DNA of 64,000 bases, taken from contig NZ_AP024745.1 in the NCBI RefSeq assembly GCF_019704555.1, forward strand, positions 3,418,501-3,482,500. Reading direction: 5' to 3'. How positions within the stretch are numbered: position 1 is the first letter of the stretch; the number at the start of each line of letters is the position of its first letter. This stretch comes from Actinoplanes sp. L3-i22 (GTDB lineage: Bacteria; Actinomycetota; Actinomycetes; Mycobacteriales; Micromonosporaceae). Shown piece by piece: positions 1 through 7,995 of this stretch. The notes beneath the pieces were generated by a model, which did no database searches, was not told the DNA's origin, and saw only the letters and a list, made by a program, of their open reading frames with translations. The position numbers and the translations under genes are program-made.

Positions 1-18
1 ACGCGAAGACAGCGCTGA
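1..18 (+). CDS. Possible 3' end of the upstream paa gene (partial)
   Basis: Reading from base 1 gives five codons (TRRQR) and a TGA at 16-18, six bases before the GTG of paaD. In paa operons the gene before paaD is normally paaC, so this could be its last codons. The fragment is too short to identify by sequence, and the assignment rests on position alone. Confidence 0.3.
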   Translation, partial: TRRQR

Positions 19-23
19 CAGCC

Positions 24-521
24 GTGGCCGCCGAGACCGCGGAGTGGGTCGTCGGGCAGGTGGTCGATCCGGAGCTGCCGATGGTCACCCTCGCCGAGCT
101 CGGGATCGTGCGGGAGGTCCGGCAGCAGGACGACGGCGTGACGGTGACGATCACGCCGACGTATTCGGGATGTCCGGCGATGGAGAGCATCCGCGCGGAC
201 ATCGCCACGGCTCTGCGAGGGGCCGGGTTCGGGCGGGTCGAGGTGCGTACCGTGCTGGCGCCGGCCTGGACCACCGACTGGATCAGCGAGACCGGCCGCC
301 GCAAGCTCGCCGAGGCCGGCATCGCACCGCCCGGCGTCGCGCCGAGACGGGCCGCCGGTCCGATCCCGCTCACCCTGACGCCCCGGGCGAGCGCGATCCG
401 GTGCCCGCGCTGCGGGTCGCCGGAGACCGAGGCGGTCGCCGCGTTCGGCGCCACGGCCTGCCGCGAGCTGCGGCGCTGCCCGGCCTGCCGGGAGCCGTTC
501 GAGCACATGAAGGAGATCTGA
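24..521 (+). CDS. paaD: Phenylacetyl-CoA epoxidase subunit PaaD
   Basis: 165 aa. PaaD is needed for activity of the PaaABCE complex, which epoxidises phenylacetyl-CoA in aerobic phenylacetate breakdown, and is thought to act in iron-sulfur handling. Residues about 5-85 are a MIP18/DUF59 (SufT-like) domain containing the family motif YSGCPAM. The C-terminus carries two CxxC pairs (CPRCG near 122 and CPACR near 152), giving a zinc-ribbon-like tail typical of PaaD rather than of stand-alone SufT. The GTG start at 24 follows an upstream stop at 16-18 with no clear Shine-Dalgarno, so translational coupling is likely. paaE starts one base after its stop. Length and motifs fit the family well. Confidence 0.93.
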   Translation: MAAETAEWVVGQVVDPELPMVTLAELGIVREVRQQDDGVTVTITPTYSGCPAMESIRADIATALRGAGFGRVEVRTVLAPAWTTDWISETGRRKLAEAGIAPPGVAPRRAAGPIPLTLTPRASAIRCPRCGSPETEAVAAFGATACRELRRCPACREPFEHMKEI

Positions 522-522
522 C

Positions 523-1569
523 GTGGCGATCGGTGGGTTCCACGCGCTGCGGGTCGCCGCGGTCGACCGGCTCTGCGCGGACGCCGTCGCGGTAACCCTG
601 GACGTGCCGGGCGAGCTGGCCGAGCGGTTCGCGTTCCGGCCCGGGCAGTCGCTGACCGTGCGCCGCGCCGACGAGCGGCGGACCTACTCGATCTGCGCGC
701 CGGCCGGTGGCGCGCCCCGGATCGGGGTGCGCGAGGTGCCCGGCGGGGTGATCTCCGGCTGGATCGTGCACGACCTGCGGCCCGGCGACGAGCTGGAGGT
801 CGCGCCGCCGTCCGGGACGTTCACGCCGGACCTGACCGCGGGTGGGCGGCACGTGCTGATCGCGGCCGGTTCCGGGATCACGCCGGTGCTGTCCATCGTC
901 GCGTCCCTGCTGCGGGAGCCGGACGCCGAGGTGGTCCTGCTCTACGGCAACCGGCGCACCGACACGGTGATGTTCGCCGAGGAGCTGGCCGACCTGAAGG
1001 ACCGGTATCCGGCCCGGCTCGAACTGGTGCACGTGCTGTCCCGGGAGCCGCGCGAGGCCGACCTGTTCTCCGGCCGGCTGGACGCGGCCCGGCTGCGGGA
1101 GCTGTTGCCGCTGCTCATCGACGTCGCCGCGGTCGAGCACTGGTGGCTGTGCGGGCCGTTCGGGATGGTGACCGACGCGACCGGGGTGCTCGCCGAGGCC
1201 GGGGTGGCACCCGAGCGGATCCATCGGGAGCTGTTCTGGGTGGACGAGGCGCCGCCCGAGCCGGTCCGGCCGGAACCCGAGTCGCGCGGGCCGAGCAGCG
1301 AGATCACCGTGCGCCTGGACGGCCGGGCCACCACGGTCACCGTCGAGGAAGGGATGACGGTGCTCGACGGGGTGCAGCGGTCCCGGCCGGATCTGCCGTT
1401 CGCGTGCAAGGGCGGCGTCTGCGGGACGTGCCGGGCGCGGGTGGTCGAGGGTGACGTGACGATGCGGCGCAACTTCGCGCTGGAGGCGGCGGAACTGGCG
1501 GCGGGGTTCGTGCTGACGTGCCAGAGCCTGGCCACCTCACCGAAGGTCGTGGTCGACTTCGACGAGTGA
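523..1569 (+). CDS. paaE: Phenylacetyl-CoA epoxidase reductase subunit PaaE
   Basis: 348 aa. It passes electrons from NAD(P)H through FAD and a [2Fe-2S] cluster to the di-iron oxygenase of the PaaABCDE complex. The N-terminal half is a ferredoxin-NADP reductase fold: FAD-binding RTYSICAP near residue 57, NAD-binding GSGITPVLS near 114. The C-terminal plant-type ferredoxin domain has the cysteine pattern C-x4-C-x2-C (CKGGVCGTC near 292) with the fourth Cys in LTCQS near 334. The GTG at 523 is preceded by AAGGAG at 510-515, and the gene directly follows paaD, so they are cotranscribed. The operon appears to end here. Confidence 0.95.
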   Translation: MAIGGFHALRVAAVDRLCADAVAVTLDVPGELAERFAFRPGQSLTVRRADERRTYSICAPAGGAPRIGVREVPGGVISGWIVHDLRPGDELEVAPPSGTFTPDLTAGGRHVLIAAGSGITPVLSIVASLLREPDAEVVLLYGNRRTDTVMFAEELADLKDRYPARLELVHVLSREPREADLFSGRLDAARLRELLPLLIDVAAVEHWWLCGPFGMVTDATGVLAEAGVAPERIHRELFWVDEAPPEPVRPEPESRGPSSEITVRLDGRATTVTVEEGMTVLDGVQRSRPDLPFACKGGVCGTCRARVVEGDVTMRRNFALEAAELAAGFVLTCQSLATSPKVVVDFDE

Positions 1570-1651
1570 TCCGGGGCTCCGGGGCCAAGGACGGGCGAGC
1601 GGGGTGCGCCGCGCGGGGTCCGCGGCGAGGCGGGGGCTGGGCTCGTGCAGT

Positions 1652-1680
1652 GGGCCGAGACGCCCCGTGCGTCTCGGCCC
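1652..1680. terminator. Bidirectional terminator-like hairpin
   Basis: Perfect 10-bp stem (GGGCCGAGAC / GTCTCGGCCC) with a 9-nt loop between the convergent paaE and methyltransferase genes. There is no T-tract, as is common for actinobacterial terminators. Confidence 0.7.
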
Positions 1681-1687
1681 GGGTGGG

Positions 1688-2290
1688 TTACTCCGGGATC
1701 TGGGCCAGGGCGAAGATCTGGCTCTCCTGCGGGCCGTCGGTCGGGGTGAAGAAGACCGTCTCGATGCTGACGACCGTGAAGCCGTGCGCCTCCAGGACCG
1801 CCTTGAGGTCCGGCTCCAGGTAGCCGGAGACGGTCACCGGGACGCCCATGAACTCGATCGGGATGCTGTCGGCGTCGAAGTTGACCATGCCGAGGGCGAA
1901 GTAGCCGCCCGGCTTGAGCCAGCCGACGACCTTGTCGAACGTGCGCTCGATGTCGGCCTTGCTCAGCATCAGCAGGGAGAAGAACGCGGTCACCGCCTCG
2001 AACTGCCCGAAGTCGGCGGGCAGCTCGGCGAAGTTCGCGTGCACGAACTCGGCCGCGGGCACCTGTTCGCGGGCCAGGCGCAGCATCCCCTCGGCGATGT
2101 CCACACCCACCACGCGGTGATCGGACTCGGTCAGAACCTTGGCCGTGGGGACACCGGTGCCGCAGCCCAGATCGAGCACCGAGGCACCGGCCGGCAGTGT
2201 CGTGCTGATCTCCTCGATCAGCGCCGCCTGGAACGGATTATGGCTATGTTCGCCCTGGTACTTCTCAGCGAGTTGATCGAAAACCTCCAT
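1688..2290 (-). CDS. Class I SAM-dependent methyltransferase
   Basis: 200 aa. The SAM-binding motif I is clear (VLDLGCGTG near residue 39), followed by an acidic ribose-binding residue in VVGVDIAEGM and a motif resembling post-I loops (EAVTAFFSLLML). The fold is that of the methyltransferase 11/25 families; the substrate cannot be inferred. The gene is monocistronic and convergent with paaE. The ATG at 2290 has a TAGCGT hexamer six bases upstream, so a leaderless transcript is likely and the start is well supported. Confidence 0.85.
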   Translation of the reverse strand: MEVFDQLAEKYQGEHSHNPFQAALIEEISTTLPAGASVLDLGCGTGVPTAKVLTESDHRVVGVDIAEGMLRLAREQVPAAEFVHANFAELPADFGQFEAVTAFFSLLMLSKADIERTFDKVVGWLKPGGYFALGMVNFDADSIPIEFMGVPVTVSGYLEPDLKAVLEAHGFTVVSIETVFFTPTDGPQESQIFALAQIPE

Positions 2291-2302
2291 GGGCGAACGC
2301 TA
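2291..2302 (-). promoter_or_regulatory. Leaderless-type -10 element for methyltransferase
   Basis: TAGCGT (minus strand, 2297-2302) ends six bases before the ATG at 2290; no Shine-Dalgarno is present. Confidence 0.55.
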
Positions 2303-2339
2303 CCGCGCCCGGATGCTCCACAATAGAAGATGATCGGCT

Positions 2340-3062
2340 TCAAAACAGCCGGGTCACGCCTTCGGTGGCGATCCGCTCGTCGAGCCGGGAACGATCGAGG
2401 TTCGCGCACAGCACGATCGACGCTCCGGCGGTCAGCGGGGCCAGCAACCAGATCAACGGTTCCTCCGACGCGCCGGTCTCGATCAGCACCCGGTCGCCGT
2501 GCACGATCCCGCGCGACCGGGCGATTCCGGCCGCGGTCGCCCCGTACTCCCCGAACGTGGTGCCGTCCGGGATCGCCGCCGCGGCGGCCCCGGCGCGATC
2601 CGGCGGCGGCGTCGCGCCCAGATGCGCGCGCACGGCCGGCGGAAAATCCCGATACCCCTTCGGTACGGCGTCGGCCGGCGCCCCGTGCGGCGCCAGTCCC
2701 AGCACGAACTGATGCGTGGCCGGCGGCACGTCGTCCAGCCAGTTCCCGACCCGCCGCCGCTCCACGAACGTCACGTCCAGCGCCGGCCCGGCATTGCTCA
2801 GCCCGGCCGTGCTCCAGCCCCGGAACGACACCTCGAGCCCGGCCGACCACGCCCCGAGCAGCACCGCCGCGGTCTGCCAGTGCGGCGGCAGCATCACCCC
2901 GGCCCGGCTCCCCGGCCGCAGCCCGCACTCGCCGGTGAGCAGCGCCGCGGTCGCCGCACTCCAGCCGCCCAGCTCGGCCGCGGTCAGCCCGATCCGTTCC
3001 CCGGTGGCGTCGTCGTAGAACGTGATCAACTCGCCGGGGCGCCGCTGTTCGATGCCGTTCAT
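2340..3062 (-). CDS. TIGR03089 family protein (short adenylate-forming-like)
   Basis: 240 aa. It resembles the N-terminal part of AMP-binding acyl-CoA synthetases (LTAAELGGW, GVMLPPHWQTAAVLLGAW, then LLAPLTAGASIVL near residue 215) but is far shorter than the 500+ residues of a complete enzyme and lacks the C-terminal lid domain. This matches the actinobacterial family TIGR03089, whose function is unknown. It is probably not a recent truncation, since the family is consistently about 230-250 aa. A TAGGTT hexamer lies eight bases before the ATG, suggesting leaderless expression. Confidence 0.85.
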   Translation of the reverse strand: MNGIEQRRPGELITFYDDATGERIGLTAAELGGWSAATAALLTGECGLRPGSRAGVMLPPHWQTAAVLLGAWSAGLEVSFRGWSTAGLSNAGPALDVTFVERRRVGNWLDDVPPATHQFVLGLAPHGAPADAVPKGYRDFPPAVRAHLGATPPPDRAGAAAAAIPDGTTFGEYGATAAGIARSRGIVHGDRVLIETGASEEPLIWLLAPLTAGASIVLCANLDRSRLDERIATEGVTRLF

Positions 3063-3076
3063 CGCCGCCCAACCTA
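3063..3076 (-). promoter_or_regulatory. Leaderless-type -10 element for TIGR03089 gene
   Basis: TAGGTT (minus strand, 3071-3076), eight bases from the ATG at 3062. Confidence 0.5.
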
Positions 3077-3144
3077 CCCACCCGTGCCGGTCCTCCGGCC
3101 GCGGTGTCCCACGATGGTGCGACGATCCGCCGGCGGCGGGAGAG

Positions 3145-3429
3145 TCAGGCGGCGTGGCGGAATTCGGTCAGTTCGCGGGCCTCGGCGGCGTAGCGGGCGA
3201 GCAGGTGGACCGTCGCCGGCCCGGCCTCCCCGTCCGCCGCCAGGCCGACCCGGATCTGGAACGCCCGCACCGCCTCGGTCAGGTCGGCCGCCGCCGGCCC
3301 CACCTCGACGCCGAAGTCCGCGAACAGCTCCCGCAGGCTCGCCGGGTCGGCGGTCGGCGCGGTCTCCGACCAGCCGATCAGCCCGCCGACCGCGGTACCG
3401 ACCATGGTGAGCACACCTCGTGCGGTCAT
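3145..3429 (-). CDS. Small peptidoglycan-binding-like domain protein
   Basis: 94 aa. The N-terminus is hydrophobic with small residues (LTMVGTAVGGLIGW), which could be a short membrane anchor. The rest resembles a PG_binding_1 repeat (helix, then AVRAFQIRVGLAADGEAGPATVHLL, cut here for identification), the fold that lets wall proteins grip peptidoglycan. The ATG at 3429 is chosen because GGGAGG lies six bases upstream; the same frame is open further but without a ribosome site. Neighbours give no functional context. A wall-associated accessory role is only inference. Confidence 0.65.
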   Translation of the reverse strand: MTARGVLTMVGTAVGGLIGWSETAPTADPASLRELFADFGVEVGPAAADLTEAVRAFQIRVGLAADGEAGPATVHLLARYAAEARELTEFRHAA

Positions 3430-3513
3430 CGCTACCTCCCGATTCGCTGTGTTACTCCAGCATCGGGATTCCCGCTGTGCCTGACATCTGCCGACGGTCT
3501 CTATCACCTGTGC

Positions 3514-4650
3514 CTATCTACTACTTTCGGCCGATCCGCTCGGAGCGGACAGGGCCGCGCGGAACAGGCGGGCGGCTTCGGCCAGGTCCGCCGGGGGATA
3601 AAGCGAAAAACTGAGGCGTACGTGGTCAGCCCCGTCACCCCCGTCCCCGGCGAAGAACCGCGTCCCGTCGAGGAACGACACGCCCCGAGACTCGGCCTCC
3701 GGCAGCAGCGACGCCGCGGTCCACGGCGCCGGCAGCCGCAGCCAGAGGAACCATCCACCGGCCGGGGCCGGCACCCCGAGTCCGCCCGCGAGCGCGTCCC
3801 GCTGGGCGCGATACGCCTCGCGGATCGTCGCGAGATGGTCGGCATAGGCGCCGGACGATCCGAACACCGCCATCGTCATCGCGGTGGTGTGGTTGACCCC
3901 GCCACCGCTGTCCACATACCCGAGGTCGGCCAGCCGCCGGATCAGTGCCGGAGCCGCGTTCACCCAGCCCAGACGCAGGCCGGGCGCGACCGTCTTGGCG
4001 AACGACCCGATCCGTACGACGAAGTCGGCCCCTCGGGCGAGATCCCACAGCGCGGGTGGCGGGCTCCCGTCGTACGCAAGCTCCCGGTATGTGTCGTCCT
4101 CGACAACCGTGAGCCGGGCCGCCTCCGCGACCCGCAGCAAAGCGTCCCGTTCCGCGGCCGTCAGGCTGCGACCGGTCGGGTTGCCGAAGGTCGGCACCAG
4201 ATAGAGCAGCGACACCCGATGCCCGGTCCGCCGCAGGTCACCGACCTGCGCCTCGATCGCGGCGGCGTCGCCGGCCGGCGCCCGGACCAGCCGGACCCCG
4301 CGGTCGGCGAGGACGCGCAGCGCCAGGTGGTACGTCGGAGCGTCCACCAGCACGGTGTCCCCGGGCTCGGTCAGAACCGTGCTGACCAGCGACAACGCGT
4401 GTGACGCGCCGGCCGTCACGAAGGTCCGGCCGAAGCCCGCGCCCAGCCACTCGATCAGCGGCGCCGGCCCGGCCGGATGACCGTAGGTGAGCGCCCGCCA
4501 CCCGGACTCGCGCATCGCCCGCGCGGTCGCCTCGGCCCAGGCGCCGGTGGGCAGCAGGTCCGGCCGCGGATGCCCCCAGCCCAGGTCGAGAACGCCGGGC
4601 CGCGCCACGAACTGGGTGATCGGCCGATCATCCGGGGCAGAGTTCCGCAC
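3514..4650 (-). CDS. PLP-dependent aminotransferase, class I/II fold
   Basis: 378 aa. Fold-type I aminotransferase: TAGASHAL near residue 79, the FGNPTGRSLT segment, the aspartate of VVEDDTYRELAYD, and the Schiff-base lysine in IGSFAKTVAPGLRLGW near 220. It is close in sequence to the aminotransferase half of MocR-type GntR regulators but has no N-terminal helix-turn-helix, so it is read as an enzyme. The substrate is unknown. The GTG at 4650 overlaps the end of the upstream DUF732 gene by 23 bases, which implies coupled expression. Confidence 0.85.
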   Translation of the reverse strand: MRNSAPDDRPITQFVARPGVLDLGWGHPRPDLLPTGAWAEATARAMRESGWRALTYGHPAGPAPLIEWLGAGFGRTFVTAGASHALSLVSTVLTEPGDTVLVDAPTYHLALRVLADRGVRLVRAPAGDAAAIEAQVGDLRRTGHRVSLLYLVPTFGNPTGRSLTAAERDALLRVAEAARLTVVEDDTYRELAYDGSPPPALWDLARGADFVVRIGSFAKTVAPGLRLGWVNAAPALIRRLADLGYVDSGGGVNHTTAMTMAVFGSSGAYADHLATIREAYRAQRDALAGGLGVPAPAGGWFLWLRLPAPWTAASLLPEAESRGVSFLDGTRFFAGDGGDGADHVRLSFSLYPPADLAEAARLFRAALSAPSGSAESSR

Positions 4651-4951
4651 GTGCGACTCCGATCAGCTGACGGGCCTGGGCCGGGGTGACCCCGTATCCG
4701 GTCAGCGTGTCACGGTGTTCGTCCCGGATCGAGGCGCACGCCTCGTCGCCGAGGTCGGTGATCTCCTCGTCGCGCCGGTCGAGGGCCACCTCGGGCATCT
4801 GCTGCCGGACCGCGGCGACGAAGCGGTCGGCGGCCGGCGCGGCGGCCGACGGGGCCGGCGACGGTGGGGCGACCCAGACCGGGTCCGCGCTCGAACAGCC
4901 CGCGAGAAGCACGGCAAACCCCAGGGAAACGGCAATACGACGATAAATCAC
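4628..4951 (-). CDS. DUF732 lipoprotein
   Basis: 107 aa from the GTG at 4951. A lipoprotein signal is evident: basic start (IYRR), hydrophobic stretch and lipobox LLAGC, with the lipidated Cys near residue 19. After a Pro/Ala-rich linker comes a DUF732-like helical domain with two Cys (EACASIRD and AELCPG) likely to form a disulfide. The frame is open to 5017, but TACGGT lies seven bases before the GTG at 4951, and this start places the signal peptide at the N-terminus. The role of DUF732 proteins outside the membrane is unknown. Confidence 0.75.
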   Translation of the reverse strand: MIYRRIAVSLGFAVLLAGCSSADPVWVAPPSPAPSAAAPAADRFVAAVRQQMPEVALDRRDEEITDLGDEACASIRDEHRDTLTGYGVTPAQARQLIGVARAELCPG

Positions 4952-4964
4952 CGGAAAGACCGTA
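4952..4964 (-). promoter_or_regulatory. Leaderless-type -10 element for DUF732 gene
   Basis: TACGGT (minus strand, 4959-4964), seven bases from the GTG at 4951; this decides the start. Confidence 0.55.
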
Positions 4965-5075
4965 GAGCAGCCCCCGTGGGACGCCCGGACGCCGTGCCGG
5001 ACCCGGACGGGGGACACAGCGAAGTCACAGAGCGCTCACCGCTCCGGGACAAAATCCCGCGGCAACGTAGTCGGC

Positions 5076-5948
5076 ATGACCGATCTGCTGAACCGCCCCG
5101 CCGACGACCACCGCCAGGCGCCCGGACACCTCTTCCCGATTCCGCCGCTGATGGTGCAGACCCCGCGCGACCCGCGGTGGAAGAGCCGGATCGCCGGCGG
5201 CGCCGCGGTCCTGGTGCTGGTCGGCGGGGGCGGCAGCGCCGGCGCGTTCCTGACTGAGCGGTACCTGAACGGCGGCTCGGCGTCCGCTGCGAGCAGCACC
5301 TCCGGCACGACGGTCGCGGCCACCACGATCACCGAGGGCGACGAGCTGGCCCCGATGGTCGCCAAGGTCCAGCCGAGCATCGTGACCGTGCTCGTCGACA
5401 GCACCCAGGAGTCGTCGCTCGGCTCCGGCGTGGTGCTCAGCGCGGACGGTCTGATCCTCACCAACAACCACGTGATCTCCTCGAACGGCACGGTCAGCGT
5501 GCGGCTGTCCGACGGGCGGACCGTGCCGGCCAAGGTCGTCGCCGCCGACACCACGCACGACCTCGCGCTGGTCCAGGCGACCGGGCTGACCGGGCTGACG
5601 CCGGTCACGTTCGGGACCGACGACAGCCTCGCGGTCGGCGACACCGTGCTCGCGTTCGGCGCGCCGCTCGGCCTGGAGGGCACGGTGACCTCGGGCATCG
5701 TCTCCGCCAAGGACCGCAGCCTGGACACCGGCGAGGAGAAGCTCACCGGCCTGCTGCAGACCGACGCCGCGATCAACCAGGGGAACTCCGGCGGCGCGCT
5801 GGTCGACACGGCCGGCCAGGTGGTCGGGATCAACGTCGCCATCGCCACCTCCGGCGACAGCACCGGCAGCGTCGGGCTCGGCTTCGCGATCCCGGCCGAC
5901 ACCGTGACCAGCGTGGTCAAGCAGCTCGAGGCTCAGATCGACAGCTGA
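5076..5948 (+). CDS. S1C-family (HtrA/DegP-like) serine protease
   Basis: 290 aa. A cytosolic N-terminus rich in Pro is followed by one membrane span at about 40-60 and an extracytoplasmic chymotrypsin-fold protease. The catalytic triad is visible: His132 (NNHVIS), Asp162 (THDLAL), Ser238 (QGNSGGAL). No PDZ domain follows; the protein ends just after the last strand, unlike most HtrA proteins of 350-500 aa. Such short forms occur in actinobacteria. It probably handles misfolded exported proteins. Its 3' end overlaps the convergent monooxygenase gene by 16 bases. Confidence 0.9.
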   Translation: MTDLLNRPADDHRQAPGHLFPIPPLMVQTPRDPRWKSRIAGGAAVLVLVGGGGSAGAFLTERYLNGGSASAASSTSGTTVAATTITEGDELAPMVAKVQPSIVTVLVDSTQESSLGSGVVLSADGLILTNNHVISSNGTVSVRLSDGRTVPAKVVAADTTHDLALVQATGLTGLTPVTFGTDDSLAVGDTVLAFGAPLGLEGTVTSGIVSAKDRSLDTGEEKLTGLLQTDAAINQGNSGGALVDTAGQVVGINVAIATSGDSTGSVGLGFAIPADTVTSVVKQLEAQIDS

Positions 5949-7399
5949 CTGCCGGATCCGAACCAGCGGTTCAGCGCGGCGGTCAGCGGCTCGTCCGACC
6001 CGTCGGTCCACGCGACGTAGTTGTCCGGGCGGACCAGCATCGCCGAACCCGACGGCAGCGGCGCGGTGACCACGTCGACCCGGTCCCGCCACGGCGCGAC
6101 CTCCACGGCCAGCGTTCCGGTGTTGTCGACCAGGAGCGGGCGCCCACTGTGCGTGAGCGTGCCGAGCTCGGGAGCGAAGTCGCCGCAATGGTCGTACCGG
6201 AAATCGGTCCCGGCGATCAGCGCGGCCAGCCGGCGGACCACCGTCTCCTCCTCCATCAGCTCCGCGAAGAGCGTGCGCAGCGCGGTCACCGCGGGCCCCG
6301 GCCCGGCCAGCAGCGCCTGCGCCTGGGTGTGCATGACCACCCGCCCGGCCACCGGCCGCCGCTCCGACTCGTAGGTGTCGAGCAGCCCGGCCGGCGCCCA
6401 GCCGGCCACCTGAGCGGCGAGTTTCCAGCCCAGGTTGATCGCGTCCTGCAGACCCAGGTTGAGCCCCGGCCCGCCCATCGCGGAATGCACGTGCGCCGCG
6501 TCGCCGAGCAGCAGCACCCGATCCCGGCGATAGCTGTCGGCGATCCGCGAGTTGCCACCGGCGAGCCGCCGCAGCGTGTGCGGCTCGGGCCCGGTCGGCG
6601 GGAGCAGCGGCACGTCCACCCCGATCACATAGCTCAGCGCTTCCAGCACCTCGGCCAGCGTCACCGGCTCCGCACCGGCCGGCCGCGCGGTCGTCGACGC
6701 GGTGATCAGATTCCGACCGTCCGGGAACGGGGCGAAGGCGACCAGGCCGCGCTCGGTGCGGTGGTGCTGGAACGGCGGGATCAGCCCGTACCCAGGGATC
6801 AGCAGCCCGCCGGTGACCGGATCACGGAGACCGTCCGGGACGTCGACCGCGGCGGTCCGGGAAACGGACTGGTCATCGGTGACGCCGGGGAACGCGAACC
6901 CGCTCAGCTTGCGGGTGACGCTGCGGCCACCGTCCGCGCCGACCAGGTAGCGGGCCTCGATCCGATAGCGACCGTCCGGACCGTCGACGTCCGCGACCAC
7001 CCGGTCATCCTTCTGATCCAGACCGGTCAGCTGGTGTCCACCACGGACCTCCACACCGAGCTCGGCGGCCCGCTCGGCGAGCATCGCCTCGATCTTCTGC
7101 TGCGACGCCAGCAGGATGTCCATCGGGTTGTCCGCGAGATCGGCCAGCCGCAGCGGGAACGCCGCGAAGATGTGCCCCGGCGCCGGGACGGGTCCGCCGG
7201 GGCGGCCGGTCAGGCGCTCGTAGAGTCCGCGCCGGTGCAGCATCGGGATGATCCGGCCGACCAGGCCGTTCGCGCGCTGCTCGGGGGAGGGGCCGGTGCG
7301 GCGCTCGATCACGAGAGGGTGGACGCCGGCGAGGGCCAGCTCGCAGGCGAGCATGAGACCGTTGGGTCCGCCCCCGACAATCACAACATCAAAAACCAT
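5933..7399 (-). CDS. FAD-dependent aromatic monooxygenase (PHBH/RdmE type)
   Basis: 488 aa. Class A flavoprotein hydroxylase: N-terminal Rossmann motif GGGPNGLMLA near residue 8, the middle GADGGRSVTR near 153, and the FAD-phosphate motif GDAAHVHSAMGGPGLNLG near 297. A thioredoxin-like C-terminal region (about 400-488) matches polyketide and phenol hydroxylases such as RdmE or MhpA. It would hydroxylate an aromatic substrate using NAD(P)H and O2. AAGGGG lies eight bases before the ATG. The TetR gene upstream on the same strand is separated from it by 587 bp of repeats and may regulate it; that link is inference. Confidence 0.88.
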   Translation of the reverse strand: MVFDVVIVGGGPNGLMLACELALAGVHPLVIERRTGPSPEQRANGLVGRIIPMLHRRGLYERLTGRPGGPVPAPGHIFAAFPLRLADLADNPMDILLASQQKIEAMLAERAAELGVEVRGGHQLTGLDQKDDRVVADVDGPDGRYRIEARYLVGADGGRSVTRKLSGFAFPGVTDDQSVSRTAAVDVPDGLRDPVTGGLLIPGYGLIPPFQHHRTERGLVAFAPFPDGRNLITASTTARPAGAEPVTLAEVLEALSYVIGVDVPLLPPTGPEPHTLRRLAGGNSRIADSYRRDRVLLLGDAAHVHSAMGGPGLNLGLQDAINLGWKLAAQVAGWAPAGLLDTYESERRPVAGRVVMHTQAQALLAGPGPAVTALRTLFAELMEEETVVRRLAALIAGTDFRYDHCGDFAPELGTLTHSGRPLLVDNTGTLAVEVAPWRDRVDVVTAPLPSGSAMLVRPDNYVAWTDGSDEPLTAALNRWFGSGSQLSI

Positions 7400-7487
7400 G
7401 ATAAAACCCCTTATTGGGTACGGCGTGAGCCGCGCGATCCCCGGATCGAGGAGCGCGGCTGTAGCACATGCTGGAGATCATCGGCGG

Positions 7488-7591
7488 TTGTCCACAGTGG
7501 CTCGCTGTCCACAGGGCACCGACATGATCGTGAACTTCCACGCGATAATTACGGCTGTGGAGGTGGCCCCCCTCAGGGAGGGCGGGCCCTG
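7488..7591 (+). repeat. 104-bp DnaA-box/hairpin element, copy A
   Basis: Two DnaA-box-like 9-mers in the same orientation, TTGTCCACA (7488-7496) and CTGTCCACA (7505-7513), lie 8 bp apart. After 51 bp containing ATAATTACGGC comes an imperfect hairpin with GGCCCCCCTC and GAGGGCGGGCC arms (7565-7588). The same arrangement, gap-free and of identical length, is found on the other strand at 53017-53120. Confidence 0.8.
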
Positions 7592-7632
7592 CTCTCGGCG
7601 CTCTGACCTGCGGTTTTGCAATCGGCGCCTGG

Positions 7633-7880
7633 TCAGGCCGTGCTTGTTCCGGGCGGTAATTCGTCGATCAGGGCCTGGCGGCGCTGCGCTGGGCCGTGCT
7701 CGTCGGGCCGTGGTCCGTCGATCTGGGCCCGGCCGGACGCTGCCGTGTCGGGCCGTGCTCGTCGGGCTGCGGTTCGTGGAACTGGGGTCCGGCCGGGCGG
7801 CGTTGCGTCGAGCCGTGCCCATCGAGCTGTGCTGGTAAGGCTGGGCCCGTCAGTCGGTCCGGTCGGACGGGCGGCGTCGC
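7633..7880 (+). repeat. Degenerate ~58-bp tandem repeats
   Basis: About four diverged units beginning GGCCGTGCT-like and ending GGCGCTGCGT-like, with landmark spacing of 56, 59 and 60 bp. The units are too diverged for a sharp boundary. Confidence 0.55.
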
Positions 7881-7890
7881 GTCGGGCTGG

Positions 7891-7995
7891 CGCTCGGGTC
7901 GGGGTTGACGCGCCGGTCGGGCTGATGCCCGGGTCGGGGTTGACGGGCTGGTCGGGCTGATGCCCGGGTCGGGGTTGATGCGCTGGTCAGGGTTG
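7891..7995 (+). repeat. 35-bp tandem repeat, three units
   Basis: The landmark GGGTCGGGGTTG occurs at 7896, 7931 and 7966, a period of exactly 35 bp. The third unit runs into the 3' end of the TetR gene and so forms part of its last codons. Confidence 0.75.

Larger units (their letters stand above)
7400..7986. other. 587-bp intergenic region filled with repeats
   Basis: No convincing gene. In order it holds the promoter region of the monooxygenase, the 104-bp DnaA-box/hairpin element (7488-7591), about four degenerate repeats of 56-60 bp (about 7633-7880, landmark GCCGTG at 7637, 7693, 7752, 7812) and a 35-bp tandem repeat that runs into the end of the TetR gene. Open frames here are by-products of GC-rich repeats. 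Confidence 0.75.

Noticed and set aside
7536..7640. Peptide-like frames across both copies of the 104-bp element (VAPLREGG)
   Set aside because: The similarity between the copies is explained by the DNA element itself; the boxes and hairpin are conserved regardless of frame.
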